This document shows positions 33,945 to 44,994 of a DNA stretch of 64,000 bases, one piece after another; the first letter of the stretch is position 1, and every line of letters begins with the position of its first letter. Below the pieces are notes generated by a model, which had not been told where the DNA came from, ran no database searches, and was given only the letters and a program-made list of their open reading frames with translations. Where the stretch lies: assembly GCF_000768355.1 (NCBI RefSeq), contig NZ_AVPU01000005.1, forward strand, positions 1 to 64,000. The letters run 5' to 3'. Made by a program: the position numbers and the translations under genes. This stretch comes from Lysobacter daejeonensis GH1-9. GTDB lineage: Bacteria > Pseudomonadota > Gammaproteobacteria > Xanthomonadales > Xanthomonadaceae.

Positions 33945-34634
33945 TCAGCGCAGGCGCTGCATCACCGCCTCGGTCATGCGGTCGCAGCGCGCGCCGAGGA
34001 ACGGGAACGCGCCGGCCACGGTCGCCGCCAGGGTGTCGTGCAGCGCGGCGCGCAGCAGCCGGCGGGCGCGGTGCAGGCGTGTCTTCACCGTCTCCGAGCG
34101 CAGGCCGAGGCTGGTCGCGGTTTCCTCCACCGTGCATTCCTCGATCTCGCGCATGACGTACACCACTCGGAACGGTTCGGGCAGGGCGTCGATGGCGCGC
34201 TCCAGCAGCCGGCGCACTTCCGCGCGGGCGGCGGCGGAGACCGGGTCGTCACCGCCGCTGCGCCCGGGGAAGGGGATGACGCGGCTGTCGTCGTGGAGGG
34301 TCTTGTCCATCGCCTCGATGTCCATCGTGGGGCGCCGCTGGCGCAGGCGGCCATGTGCTTCGTTGAGCACCACGCGCGTCAGCCACGTGGCCAGCGAGGC
34401 ATCGCCACGGAAGCTGGCGATCTTTTCGTACGCGTTGACGTAGGCGGCCTGGACGACGTCCTCGGCTTCGGCATCGTCATGCACCACGCTGCGCGCCACG
34501 CGGAACAGGCGTTGGTTGCAGCGGCGCATGATCTGGCGGAAGGCGTCGCGGTCGCCGGCCTGCACGCGGTGGGCCAGCGCGGTGTCGTCCAGCGCGGCGT
34601 AGTCGAGGGCGAGCGGGGTGTCGGACGGGTGCAT
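33945..34634 (-). CDS. ECF-type RNA polymerase sigma factor
   Basis: A 229-residue sigma-70 family protein with region 2 (about 25-95, L-F-R-V-A-R-S-V-V-H-D-D-A-E-A-E-D-V-V-Q) and region 4 (about 140-195, EETATSLGLRSETVKTRLHR). The C-terminal tail, F-L-G-A-R-C-D-R-M-T, is longer than in minimal ECF factors. ATG at 34634 is chosen with AGAGG 8 nt upstream; an upstream ATG at 34655 is possible. No anti-sigma gene is adjacent. It lies 64 nt downstream of folE on the same strand. Confidence 0.88.
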   Translation of the reverse strand: MHPSDTPLALDYAALDDTALAHRVQAGDRDAFRQIMRRCNQRLFRVARSVVHDDAEAEDVVQAAYVNAYEKIASFRGDASLATWLTRVVLNEAHGRLRQRRPTMDIEAMDKTLHDDSRVIPFPGRSGGDDPVSAAARAEVRRLLERAIDALPEPFRVVYVMREIEECTVEETATSLGLRSETVKTRLHRARRLLRAALHDTLAATVAGAFPFLGARCDRMTEAVMQRLR

Positions 34635-34698
34635 GGTGGGGCCTCTTGTGTGCATTGGACGCGGGGATGGGCCTGGGGTTCCCGGCCGGGGTTCCCGC

Positions 34699-35325
34699 TC
34701 ACACCGCCAGCGCGGCGAGGACGTCGGTGCGGTAGGGCTCCTGCTCGAAGCGGCCGAGCAGGCGCCGGGTCACCATCGCCACCCCGTGCATGCCCACCCC
34801 GCGCGAGGCGATGCAGTCGTGGCTGGCCTGCACCACCACGGCCACCCCGCGCGGCTGCAGCACGTGCTGCAAGGTGTCGGCGATCTCCGCGGTCAGCCGC
34901 TCCTGGATCTGCAGGCGGCGGGCGTAGGCGTCCACCAGCCGGGCCAGCTTGGAGATGCCGACCACGCGCTCGCCCGGCAGGTAGGCGACGTGGGCGACGC
35001 CGCGGATCGCGGCCATGTGGTGCTCGCACACCGAGCGTACCGGGATGTCGCGCAGCAGCACGACGTCGTCGTAGCCGGCGCGGTCGAAGTGGCGACCCAG
35101 GATCACTTCCGGGTCGAGCGCGTAGCCGCCGAACCACTCCTCGTAGGCGCGGACCACGCGGGCGGGGGTGTCGAGCAGGCCTTCGCGGCCGGGATGGTCG
35201 CCGGCCCAGCGGATCAGGGTGCGGACCGCGGCCTCGGCTTCCTGGCGACTGGGACGCGGCTCGCCCGCCGCCGGGCCCCGCGCGGGGACGGTGGAATCGA
35301 CGGAATGCAGGCGGGCATCGAGCAT
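34699..35325 (-). CDS. folE: GTP cyclohydrolase I
   Basis: FolE opens the GTP ring to make dihydroneopterin triphosphate, the first step to tetrahydrofolate and pterins. The 208-residue product has the zinc ligands in S-V-C-E-H-H-M (Cys100, His103) and H-D-C-I-A-S-R-G (Cys171), and [12 protein letters not shown]. It is likely co-transcribed with the ECF sigma gene downstream and diverges from the Rieske/FAD oxidoreductase gene across 195 nt. Confidence 0.96.
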   Translation of the reverse strand: MLDARLHSVDSTVPARGPAAGEPRPSRQEAEAAVRTLIRWAGDHPGREGLLDTPARVVRAYEEWFGGYALDPEVILGRHFDRAGYDDVVLLRDIPVRSVCEHHMAAIRGVAHVAYLPGERVVGISKLARLVDAYARRLQIQERLTAEIADTLQHVLQPRGVAVVVQASHDCIASRGVGMHGVAMVTRRLLGRFEQEPYRTDVLAALAV

Positions 35326-35520
35326 GGCGGCGTGACCTCAATGGCAAGGATATTCCGGTAGATGCAGCAGGGCAGGTGAGGTTCCCGCGGGCGCTGGCGT
35401 GCTGGCGGGAACCCTGACGCCACTGGTGCATCCAATCCATGCAGCCCGGAGATGCGGCCGCGTCGTGGAATCCGCGCCTGACCCACCGTAACCCGATGTC
35501 CCCGAGAAAGGAGTCATGCC

Positions 35521-37083
35521 ATGGCACACACCGATACCCCACCGCCGGGCCCCGACCTGACCCTGGGGGTGCTCCTGTCGGACATTCCCGCCGCGGGTGC
35601 GCTGGCCGGACACGTCGATGGCGAGCCTGTGCTGCTGGCGCGGCTGGAGGACGGCCTGCACGCCGTCGGCGGCCGCTGCACCCATTACGGTGCGCCGCTG
35701 GCCGAGGGGCGTGTCTCCGACGGCGAGGTGCGCTGCCCGTGGCACCACGCCTGCTTCAGCCTGCGGACGGGGGCGGCGCTGCATGCACCGGCCTTCGCCG
35801 GGTTGCCGGTGTTCCGGGTGGAGGTGGTGGGCGACACGGCCTTCGTGCGCGGACAGCAGGCGGTGGCAGCCGCAGCTACGGTGCGCGCCGCAACGAAGGA
35901 CGCGGCGCCGCGTCCTTTACCGCGGCGCATCGCGATTGTCGGCGGCGGCGCGGCCGGGTACGCGGCCGCGCTACGATTGCGCGAACGCGGCTTCGATGGC
36001 GACCTGACCATGTTCAGCGACGACCACGCGGCGCCGTACGACCGGCCCAACCTGTCCAAGGATTACCTGGCCGGCACCGCGCCGGAGGACTGGATTCCGC
36101 TGCAGGACGCGCAGTTCTACGCCGACCACGGCATCGACCTGCGCCTGGCGTGCACGGTGGGCGCCATCGACGCGGACGCGCGCGAGGTGTTGACCACCGA
36201 CGGCGCGCGCACCGGCTACGACGCGCTGCTGCTCGCCACCGGCGCGGAGCCGCGTCGCTTGGCATTGCCAGGCTTCGACCGAACCAACGTGTTCGTGTTG
36301 CGTTCGCTGGCCGACGCGCGCGCCATCATCGCCGCCAGCGAGGGCGCGCGTTCGGTGGCGTTGCTCGGCGCGGGCTTCATCGGCATGGAGGCCGCCGCCG
36401 CACTGCGCGCGCGTGGGCTGGCGGTGCACGTGGTGGCGCCCGAGGCGGTGCCGATGGCGCGTGCGCTGGGCGGCGAAGTGGGCGGTTTCGTGACGGACCT
36501 GCACCGCGAGCAGGGCGTGGTGTTCCACCTGCAGGCCAGCGCGGTCGGCTATGACGGCCGCACGTTGACGCTGGGCAGCGGCGAGCAGGTGCCTGCCGAT
36601 GTGCTGATCGTCGGTGCAGGTGTGGTGCCGCGCACGCAGCTGGCCGAAGCAGCGGGCGTTGCGGTGCAGGATGGCGTGCTGGTCGACCAGCGGCTGGAAA
36701 CCTCCATCGCGCACCATTACGCCGCCGGCGACGTGGCGCGCTATCCCCATCGCGGCGACCTGATCCGCGTGGAGCATTGGGTGCACGCGCAGCGACAGGG
36801 ACAGGCCGCAGCCGCCAATCTGATGGGCGCCGACGAGCCGTTCATCGAAGTGCCGTTCTTCTGGACCCACCACTACGGTGTGGAACTGCGTTACGTCGGC
36901 CATGCCACCGACTGGGACGATGTGCGGATGGACGGCACGCTGGCTGGCCGCGACTTCACCGCGCGCTACCTGCGCGGGGGCGAACTGGTGGCCGCCGCGT
37001 CAGTGGGCCGCGATGTGGAGAACCTCGCGCTGGAGGCGGAGCTGCGCGAGGCCACGCGGCGCGGCGCGGGCCAGCGGGCCTGA
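35521..37083 (+). CDS. Rieske-type FAD/NAD(P)-dependent oxidoreductase (AIF-like)
   Basis: A 520-residue protein. An N-terminal Rieske domain binds a 2Fe-2S cluster through C53-T-H55 and C72-P-W-H75. A pyridine-nucleotide-disulfide reductase part follows with G-G-G-A-A-G (141-146) for FAD and G-A-G-F-I-G (283-288) for NAD(P)H, and a C-terminal ferredoxin-reductase-like domain. The order matches AIFL/AIFM3-like proteins. It could be a reductase for an oxygenase, but none is adjacent. AAGGAG precedes the ATG by 7 nt. Confidence 0.9.
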   Translation: MAHTDTPPPGPDLTLGVLLSDIPAAGALAGHVDGEPVLLARLEDGLHAVGGRCTHYGAPLAEGRVSDGEVRCPWHHACFSLRTGAALHAPAFAGLPVFRVEVVGDTAFVRGQQAVAAAATVRAATKDAAPRPLPRRIAIVGGGAAGYAAALRLRERGFDGDLTMFSDDHAAPYDRPNLSKDYLAGTAPEDWIPLQDAQFYADHGIDLRLACTVGAIDADAREVLTTDGARTGYDALLLATGAEPRRLALPGFDRTNVFVLRSLADARAIIAASEGARSVALLGAGFIGMEAAAALRARGLAVHVVAPEAVPMARALGGEVGGFVTDLHREQGVVFHLQASAVGYDGRTLTLGSGEQVPADVLIVGAGVVPRTQLAEAAGVAVQDGVLVDQRLETSIAHHYAAGDVARYPHRGDLIRVEHWVHAQRQGQAAAANLMGADEPFIEVPFFWTHHYGVELRYVGHATDWDDVRMDGTLAGRDFTARYLRGGELVAAASVGRDVENLALEAELREATRRGAGQRA

Positions 37084-37105
37084 CAGCGCGGCTTGGACGG
37101 ATGAC

Positions 37106-37978
37106 ATGCACGCCACCGCGCCCGCGAAGACCGCCTTTGTCCTGACCGGCGGCGGCAGCCTCGGCGCGGTACAGGTGGGCATGCTAAAGGCGCTGCACGA
37201 CGCCGGCATCGCGCCCGACCTGGTGGTGGGGGCATCGGTGGGTGCGATCAACGCGGCGTACTTTGCCGGTGCGCCGGATGCCGAGGGCATCGCGCGATTG
37301 GAGCGGCTGTGGTCTGGCGTGCGCCGCGAGGACGTGTTCCCGTTCACCTATCTGCGCGCATTGGCGTGCCTGCTGGGGCATCGCGATCATCTTGCCGTGC
37401 CGTCCGCGCTGCGGGCGCTGCTCGAAGCGGAGCTGCCGTATCGGAAACTGGAGCAGGCCGCGCTGCCGTGTCATGTGGTCGCGACCGACGCACTGGACGG
37501 CACCGAGGTGACGCTATCGCAGGGTGACGCGGTGGAGGCGCTGCTGGCGAGTGCGGCGGTGCCCGCCGTGTTCCCGTCCGTGACCATTGGTGAGCGCCCG
37601 CTGATGGACGGCGGCATCGCAATCGGCACGCCGATCGCGGTGGCCGTCGGACTGGGCGCCACGCGCGTGGTGGTGCTGCCAACCGGCACATCGTGTGCGC
37701 TGGAGTCGCCGCCGCGCGGTGCGCTGGCGATTGCCCTGCACGCGCTGAATTTGTTGACGATGCGACAGTTGCTGGCCGACATCGACCGGTACGCGGCGCG
37801 TTGCACGCTGGTTGTAGTGCCGCCGCTGTGCCCGCTGGACATCCACGCGTACGACTTCACTCAGTGCCGCCACCTGATCGAGCGCGCCGACACGGCCACG
37901 CGGCACTGGCTGCGCCATGGCCTGCCGGAGCAGGATCCACATTGGGCGTTGACGCCCCACCGACATGCCAGGAGGTGA
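37106..37978 (+). CDS. patatin-like phospholipase family protein
   Basis: A 290-residue patatin-fold lipase. The oxyanion loop L-T-G-G-G-S-L-G-A (13-21), the nucleophile elbow G-A-S-V-G (Ser44) and the dyad Asp in L-M-D-G-G are all present, so it is probably active. No signal peptide is seen; the enzyme would be cytoplasmic or translocated by another route. It starts 22 nt after the oxidoreductase, and its stop lies inside the ribosome-binding site of the DUF1810 gene. Confidence 0.9.
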   Translation: MHATAPAKTAFVLTGGGSLGAVQVGMLKALHDAGIAPDLVVGASVGAINAAYFAGAPDAEGIARLERLWSGVRREDVFPFTYLRALACLLGHRDHLAVPSALRALLEAELPYRKLEQAALPCHVVATDALDGTEVTLSQGDAVEALLASAAVPAVFPSVTIGERPLMDGGIAIGTPIAVAVGLGATRVVVLPTGTSCALESPPRGALAIALHALNLLTMRQLLADIDRYAARCTLVVVPPLCPLDIHAYDFTQCRHLIERADTATRHWLRHGLPEQDPHWALTPHRHARR

Positions 37979-37979
37979 T
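37970..37979 (+). promoter_or_regulatory. Extended Shine-Dalgarno overlapping a stop codon
   Basis: AGGAGGTGAT, a full match to the 16S anti-SD, lies 2 nt before the ATG at 37982. The patatin stop TGA (37976-37978) is within it, so ribosomes ending the patatin gene sit on the start site of the next gene, implying coupling. Confidence 0.85.
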
Positions 37980-37981
37980 GC

Positions 37982-38416
37982 ATGGCCCCGATCTTCGCCC
38001 TCCAGCGGTTCGTCGATGCCCAGCGGGACACGTATGACGACGCGCTGGAGGAGCTCCGCGGCGGTCGCAAGCAGTCGCACTGGATGTGGTTCGTGTTGCC
38101 GCAGTTGCGTGGCCTTGGGCGCAGCCCGATGGCCGAGCGCTACGGCCTGGCCGACGCGGAAGAAGCACGGGCGTACCTGGCTCATCCGGTGTTGGGGCGT
38201 CGGTTGTTGGAATGCGTGCAGGCCATGATGGGCCATCGCGGAGCCACTGTGGAGGAGATCCTTGGTGCTGTGGACGCGATGAAGTTCCGCTCGTGCCTCA
38301 CGCTGTTCATGAGCGTGGCTCCGCATGTGCCGGAGTTCGCGCAGGCCATGCGCCAGTTCTACGACGGCGTTCCCGATGCGCGCACCTTGGAGCTGTTGTC
38401 CGATCACAAGCATTGA
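37982..38416 (+). CDS. DUF1810 family protein
   Basis: A 144-residue protein of the DUF1810 family, with F-V-D-A-Q, G-R-K-Q-S-H-W-M-W-F-V-L-P-Q-L-R-G-L-G, Y-L-A-H-P-V-L-G-R-R-L and D-A-M-K-F-R-S-C-L-T-L-F. DUF1810 proteins are predicted all-helical and, by structural resemblance, linked to NAD/ADP-ribose chemistry; no firm function is known to me. A strong SD directs the ATG at 37982. Confidence 0.9.
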   Translation: MAPIFALQRFVDAQRDTYDDALEELRGGRKQSHWMWFVLPQLRGLGRSPMAERYGLADAEEARAYLAHPVLGRRLLECVQAMMGHRGATVEEILGAVDAMKFRSCLTLFMSVAPHVPEFAQAMRQFYDGVPDARTLELLSDHKH

Positions 38417-38656
38417 GTTCATGCGCGCTCCTGACACGTTCCGCGCTGAAGCGACGAGACGCTCCCTCCGCGAAGGCCACTTCACGCAACTGAACCGGCA
38501 GCAATCGTTAACGCGAGGTCGCGAGCTTCGCCGCATTCATATCACCGGGCCTTTCCGCGTTGATCCGTACCTTGGATCGCGTCGCCATGTGCGGCTTCGC
38601 TGCAATCGCAGCGGCCCTGTCCAGCCATGGACCCAGCAGCAAAGGAGTCTGACCTG

Positions 38657-38950
38657 ATGAAGCACAATACCTACACCGAGCACTTCCAGAAGACGTACAA
38701 CAACACGCCGTACTACCGTAAGGACATGGCGTGGGATGATTACGAGCCGGCCTACCGCTACGCCGAGAAAAGCTACAACACACGCGCTGGTCGTACCTTC
38801 GACCAGATCGAGAACGATCTGGAGCGGGGTTGGGACAAGGCCCGGGCCACCTCGCGCCTGGCCTGGAATGAAGCCAAGGAGGCCGTGCGCGATGGCTGGC
38901 ACGTGCTGGAGCGCGCGATGCCAGGTGACGCCGACCGCGACGGTCGTTGA
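38657..38950 (+). CDS. small charged protein, possible stress protein
   Basis: A 97-residue hydrophilic protein rich in aromatic and charged residues (tyrosine-rich N-half: YYRKDMAWDDYEPAYRYAEK, then an acidic/basic helix RTFDQIENDLERGWDKA, ending PGDADRDGR). Similar small proteins occur in Xanthomonas and Stenotrophomonas without assigned function. AAGGAG lies about 10 nt before the ATG, and a strong terminator follows 15 nt after the stop. Confidence 0.72.
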   Translation: MKHNTYTEHFQKTYNNTPYYRKDMAWDDYEPAYRYAEKSYNTRAGRTFDQIENDLERGWDKARATSRLAWNEAKEAVRDGWHVLERAMPGDADRDGR

Positions 38951-38965
38951 TCCTGCACGACCGCC

Positions 38966-39000
38966 AAGAAGAAAGGCGCCCTTGAGGCGCCTTTCTTCTT
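38966..39000. terminator. Bidirectional terminator with a 15-bp perfect stem
   Basis: AAGAAGAAAGGCGCC (38966-38980) and its exact complement (38986-39000) flank a CTTGA loop. It carries A/G-rich and T/C-rich ends on either side, so it can stop both the small charged-protein gene (plus) and htpG (minus, 150 nt away). Confidence 0.88.
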
Positions 39001-39149
39001 GTGCCTCCCGCCGTTCAGATCATCGTGCTGCGGGCCTGTTCAGTGCGTGATGCACTGGTTTCCGCCTGCGTGGATGCGAAGGTGAGTGTGTTCGTGCACG
39101 TGTGCTTGCCTGTGCGGCGGACGAGTGACTCGCCCGCCGCACCCGCTAT

Positions 39150-41054
39150 TTATGTCACCAGCAGGCGATTCACCCGCTGGATGAACGCGGCAGGGTCGTC
39201 CAGCGCGTTGCCCTCGGCCAGTTGCGCCTGTTCCAGCAGCAGCAACGCGAGGTCCTCGCGGCCCATGCCGTCCTGCTGGCCCTCCAGCCGCTTCAACAGC
39301 GGATGGCCGGGGTTGATCTCCAGCACCGGCTTGCTGACGGGCACCGGCTGTCCAGCCGCGCGCAGCAGTTGCTGCAGGTGCAGCGAGACGTCGTACTCCT
39401 CCAGCACCAGGCAGGCGGGGGAGTCGGTCAGGCGGGTGGACACGCGCACGTCCTTCACCCGGTCGCCCAGCAGGCCCTTCACGGCCTCGACCAGGGGCGC
39501 GGCGGCCTTGGCGTCGGCTTCGCGCTTTTCCTTGTCCTGCGGGCTGTCCAGGTCGCCCAGGTCGAGGTCGCCCTTGCCGACGTGGCGCAGCGGCTTGCTG
39601 GCGTACTCGTGCAGGTGGCCGATGGCCCAGTCGTCGATGCGCTCGTGCAGCAACAGTACCTCGATGCCGCGGGCGCGCAGCGCTTCCAGCTGCGGGCTGT
39701 TGCGCGCGGCGTTCCAGCCATCGGCGGTCAGGAAGTAAATCGCCTTCTGGCCCGCCTGCATGCGCTCCACGTAGGCATCCAGCGAGGTCAGGTCGTCCGC
39801 CTTCTCACTGCGCGTGGAGGCGAAGCGCAGCAGCTTGGCGATGCGTTCGCGGTTGCCGTGGTCTTCGGCGAGGCCTTCCTTCAGCACGTTGCCGAACTCG
39901 CGCCAGAAGCCCTCGTACTTGTCGGCCTCGTCGCGCGCCACCCTGTCCAGCAGGTCCAGCGTGCGCTTCACCAGTGCGGACTTCAGCTTGTCCAGCTGGC
40001 GGTTGCCCTGCAGCAACTCGCGCGAGACGTTGAGCGGCAGGTCGTCGGAGTCCAGCACGCCGTGCACGAAGCGCAGGTAGGCCGGCAGCATTTGTTCGGC
40101 CGCGTCCATGATGAAGACACGCTTGACGTACAGCTTCAGGCCGCGGCGCTCGTCGCGGTTGTACTGGAAGTCGAACGGTGCCTTGCTGGGCAGGTACACC
40201 AGCGAGGTGAAGTTCTGGTTGCCTTCCACCCGGTTGTGGGTCCACGCCAGCGCCTCGTTGAAGTCGTGGCTGATGTGCTTGTAGAAGGCCTGGTAGTCGG
40301 CGTCGCTTAGTTCGGCCTTGGGGCGGGTCCACAGCGCGGAGGCCTGGTTCACCGCTTCCAGTTCGCTGACGTCCTCGGCCTTTGCTTCATCACTGGCATG
40401 CTCGTCGTTGCCCCACTTTTCCTTGGGCATGCGGATCGGGAAACCGATGTGGTCGGAGTAGCGGCGCACCAGCTCGCGCAGGCGCCAGCCGTCCAGATAC
40501 TCGTCCTCGCCATCCTTGAGGTGCAGGGTGACGGTGGTGCCGCGGGCGACGGTGTCCGCCGGTTCCAGCGCGAATTCGCCTTCGCCGCTGGAGGTCCAGC
40601 GCCAGGCCTCGTCCGTACCGGCGCGGCGGCTTTCCACCACCACCTTGTCGGCTACCACGAACGCAGAGTAGAAGCCCACGCCGAATTGGCCGATCAGCTG
40701 CGCGTCGGCCTTCTGCTGTGCGGAAAGCGCCTCGATGAACTTGCGCGTGCCCGAGCGGGCGATGGTGCCGAGGTTGCCGATCAGCTCGTCGCGGCTCATG
40801 CCGATGCCGCTGTCGCGCAGGGTGAGCGTGCGCGCGTCCTTGTCCCAGGTGATGTCGATGGCCAGCTCGGGCTGGTCACCGTACAGGGTGGCGTCCTGCA
40901 GGGCTTCGAAGCGCAGCTTGTCGCAGGCGTCGGCGGCGTTGGAGACCAGTTCGCGCAGGAACACGTCCTTGTTGGAGTACAGCGAATGCGTGACCAGGTG
41001 CAGGACTTGCTGGACCTCGGCCTGGAAACGGTGGGTTTCGGTCTGGGTGGTCAT
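39150..41054 (-). CDS. htpG: molecular chaperone HtpG (bacterial Hsp90)
   Basis: HtpG is the ATP-dependent Hsp90 homologue. The 634 residues have the GHKL nucleotide pocket (LRELVSNAADACDKLRFEAL, DSGIGMSRDELI, GQFGVGFYSAFVVAD), the middle-domain catalytic region (NVSRELLQGNRQL) and a C-terminal dimer domain. ATG at 41054 is chosen; another in-frame ATG at 41069 is possible but leaves only a short leader after the sigma-32-like promoter. gcvP lies upstream on the same strand behind a hairpin. Confidence 0.97.
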   Translation of the reverse strand: MTTQTETHRFQAEVQQVLHLVTHSLYSNKDVFLRELVSNAADACDKLRFEALQDATLYGDQPELAIDITWDKDARTLTLRDSGIGMSRDELIGNLGTIARSGTRKFIEALSAQQKADAQLIGQFGVGFYSAFVVADKVVVESRRAGTDEAWRWTSSGEGEFALEPADTVARGTTVTLHLKDGEDEYLDGWRLRELVRRYSDHIGFPIRMPKEKWGNDEHASDEAKAEDVSELEAVNQASALWTRPKAELSDADYQAFYKHISHDFNEALAWTHNRVEGNQNFTSLVYLPSKAPFDFQYNRDERRGLKLYVKRVFIMDAAEQMLPAYLRFVHGVLDSDDLPLNVSRELLQGNRQLDKLKSALVKRTLDLLDRVARDEADKYEGFWREFGNVLKEGLAEDHGNRERIAKLLRFASTRSEKADDLTSLDAYVERMQAGQKAIYFLTADGWNAARNSPQLEALRARGIEVLLLHERIDDWAIGHLHEYASKPLRHVGKGDLDLGDLDSPQDKEKREADAKAAAPLVEAVKGLLGDRVKDVRVSTRLTDSPACLVLEEYDVSLHLQQLLRAAGQPVPVSKPVLEINPGHPLLKRLEGQQDGMGREDLALLLLEQAQLAEGNALDDPAAFIQRVNRLLVT

Positions 41055-41085
41055 GGCCTTTGGGGGCATGGAGGGATCTGCCGTG

Positions 41086-41114
41086 AACGTGGGTGCCGGC
41101 AGGCGGATTTCAAG
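41086..41114 (-). promoter_or_regulatory. sigma-32-like heat-shock promoter for htpG
   Basis: On the minus strand, CTTGAA (41114-41109) is followed after 15 nt by CCCACGTT (41093-41086). This fits the E. coli sigma-32 consensus CTTGAA-N13-17-CCCCATNT at most positions. The predicted start would leave a leader of roughly 25 nt before the ATG at 41054. Confidence 0.55.
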
Positions 41115-41125
41115 CGCCAGAAAGC

Positions 41126-41152
41126 AGAAGCCCCGCACGGGGCGGGGCTTCT
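41126..41152 (-). terminator. Hairpin between gcvP and htpG
   Basis: A perfect 11-bp stem (AGAAGCCCCGC / GCGGGGCTTCT) lies 22 nt past the gcvP stop. On the minus strand it is followed by TGCTTTCT, a weak T-rich tail. It probably ends the gcvP transcript just upstream of the htpG promoter. Confidence 0.6.
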
Positions 41153-41173
41153 GTCGTGTTGCGGGCGGGTGGC

Positions 41174-44059
<2,886 letters not shown>

Positions 44060-44102
44060 GGAAGGGCGTCCGAAGGCATACGTGCGGTGCCGCACGCGAG
44101 GC

Positions 44103-44196
44103 GCCCCTCTGTCCTTTTGCCTGAGAGTTTGCAGCACCCGGGGGAGGGTGGAGACGCTGCTTGCACCTTCGGCGCCGGGTTGGACCGGTCTCTCCA
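44103..44196 (-). ncRNA. glycine riboswitch, aptamer 2 (gene-proximal)
   Basis: Minus-strand sequence shows the core glycine-aptamer elements in order: CTCTGGAGAGACC, GGCGCCGAAGGTGCAA, CAAACTCTCAGGCAAAAGG, ACAGAGGGG. The closing P1 stem pairs CTCTG with CAGAG. It lies 44 nt upstream of the gcvP ATG. No U-rich terminator follows, only a GTGCGG/CCGCAC hairpin, so control may act on translation or by another route. Confidence 0.92.
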
Positions 44197-44212
44197 GAGT
44201 TGCTCGCACGGA

Positions 44213-44298
44213 GTGGTACGGGGGCCTGAGCGATTACGGGCGTTACGCCTTCGGCAGCGGCCGGCCCGGTCAAACCGGGTTGCCGCTTCTCCCACCGC
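44213..44298 (-). ncRNA. glycine riboswitch, aptamer 1 (promoter-proximal)
   Basis: Minus-strand elements GCGGTGGGAGA, GCTGCCGAAGGCGTAAC, AATCGCTCAGGCCC and TACCACTCCG match the glycine-aptamer core in order, a little less perfectly than aptamer 2. The short linker to aptamer 2 is as expected for a tandem glycine sensor. Confidence 0.82.
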
Positions 44299-44315
44299 GT
44301 GCATGGAGCTTAGTG

Positions 44316-44321
44316 ATTATA
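44316..44321 (-). promoter_or_regulatory. -10 box of the gcvP riboswitch promoter
   Basis: A perfect TATAAT on the minus strand, placing the transcript start about 10 nt before aptamer 1. The TAA inside it is the stop codon of the upstream kinase-like gene. No good -35 was found at the usual distance, so an activator may be needed. Confidence 0.72.
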
Positions 44322-44994
44322 CCCCGGCCGGAACGGTGGGGAGTTCGACCGCTAATTCGATGGCGTCCCCGCCTTCCGTACGGCAGGTCAGGGTACCGCC
44401 ATGGGCCTCGGCGATGGCTCGGGCGATCGGCAGGGACAGGCCCAGGCCGCCATCGCCGGGCTCGGGCCACGGGTGCAGCAGCAGTTGCTCGCAGTCCAGG
44501 TCGCCCGCGTTGCTGAACGGGATCAGCCGAGACAGTCGCACCCGGTTGGGAGACGGTACCGTGACATACACATCACCGGGCTGCCGATTGGGGTCGAGGT
44601 GCTGGGTCAGCAGGATGCGCAGCAGTTGGCCCAGGCGCAGCGAGTCGCTCCGCACCACCGCGGACTCGGCTTCCGGCGTGACATGCACGACCGGCGGCGG
44701 GCGCAGCCCGAAGGTGACGTTGGCCAGCAGCATCTGCAGTTCGTGCGGTTCCTGGCGGACGATGAGGCGGCCCTTCTCGGCGCGCATCCAGTCGCTGACC
44801 TCGTCGATCATGCTGCCAAGACGCGCGCATTGGCGGTCCACCACGTCCAGCAGCTCGCGACGGTCGGCCTCGGCCAGGCCGGGATCGCGCAGCAGCCTCG
44901 CCGCCGTGGTCAGCGGCGAGAGTGGTCCGCGCAGGTCGTGGGCCAGCCGATCCATCCAGGCGGAGCGTTCGGAGGTGGTCAAGGGGGCGCTCAT
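44317..44994 (-). CDS. small kinase-like protein with degenerate ATP-binding domain
   Basis: A 225-residue soluble protein. An HisKA-type dimerisation helix has the phospho-acceptor His19 in A-H-D-L-R-G-P-L-S-P. The C-terminal GHKL-like domain keeps the G2 loop G-D-G-G-L-G-L-S-L (180-188), but the N box (121-136) lacks its conserved Asn and the D-x-G-x-G G1 box is missing. There is no sensor or membrane part. It could be a phosphotransferase like ChpT/Spo0B, a phosphatase, or a weak kinase. It overlaps the hybrid kinase gene by 4 nt, so the two are coupled. Confidence 0.82.
   Translation of the reverse strand: MSAPLTTSERSAWMDRLAHDLRGPLSPLTTAARLLRDPGLAEADRRELLDVVDRQCARLGSMIDEVSDWMRAEKGRLIVRQEPHELQMLLANVTFGLRPPPVVHVTPEAESAVVRSDSLRLGQLLRILLTQHLDPNRQPGDVYVTVPSPNRVRLSRLIPFSNAGDLDCEQLLLHPWPEPGDGGLGLSLPIARAIAEAHGGTLTCRTEGGDAIELAVELPTVPAGV

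Noticed and set aside
38417-38656. Short frames between DUF1810 and the small charged protein gene
   Set aside because: Arg-rich translations, no ribosome site, no bias toward G/C at third positions; treated as non-coding.
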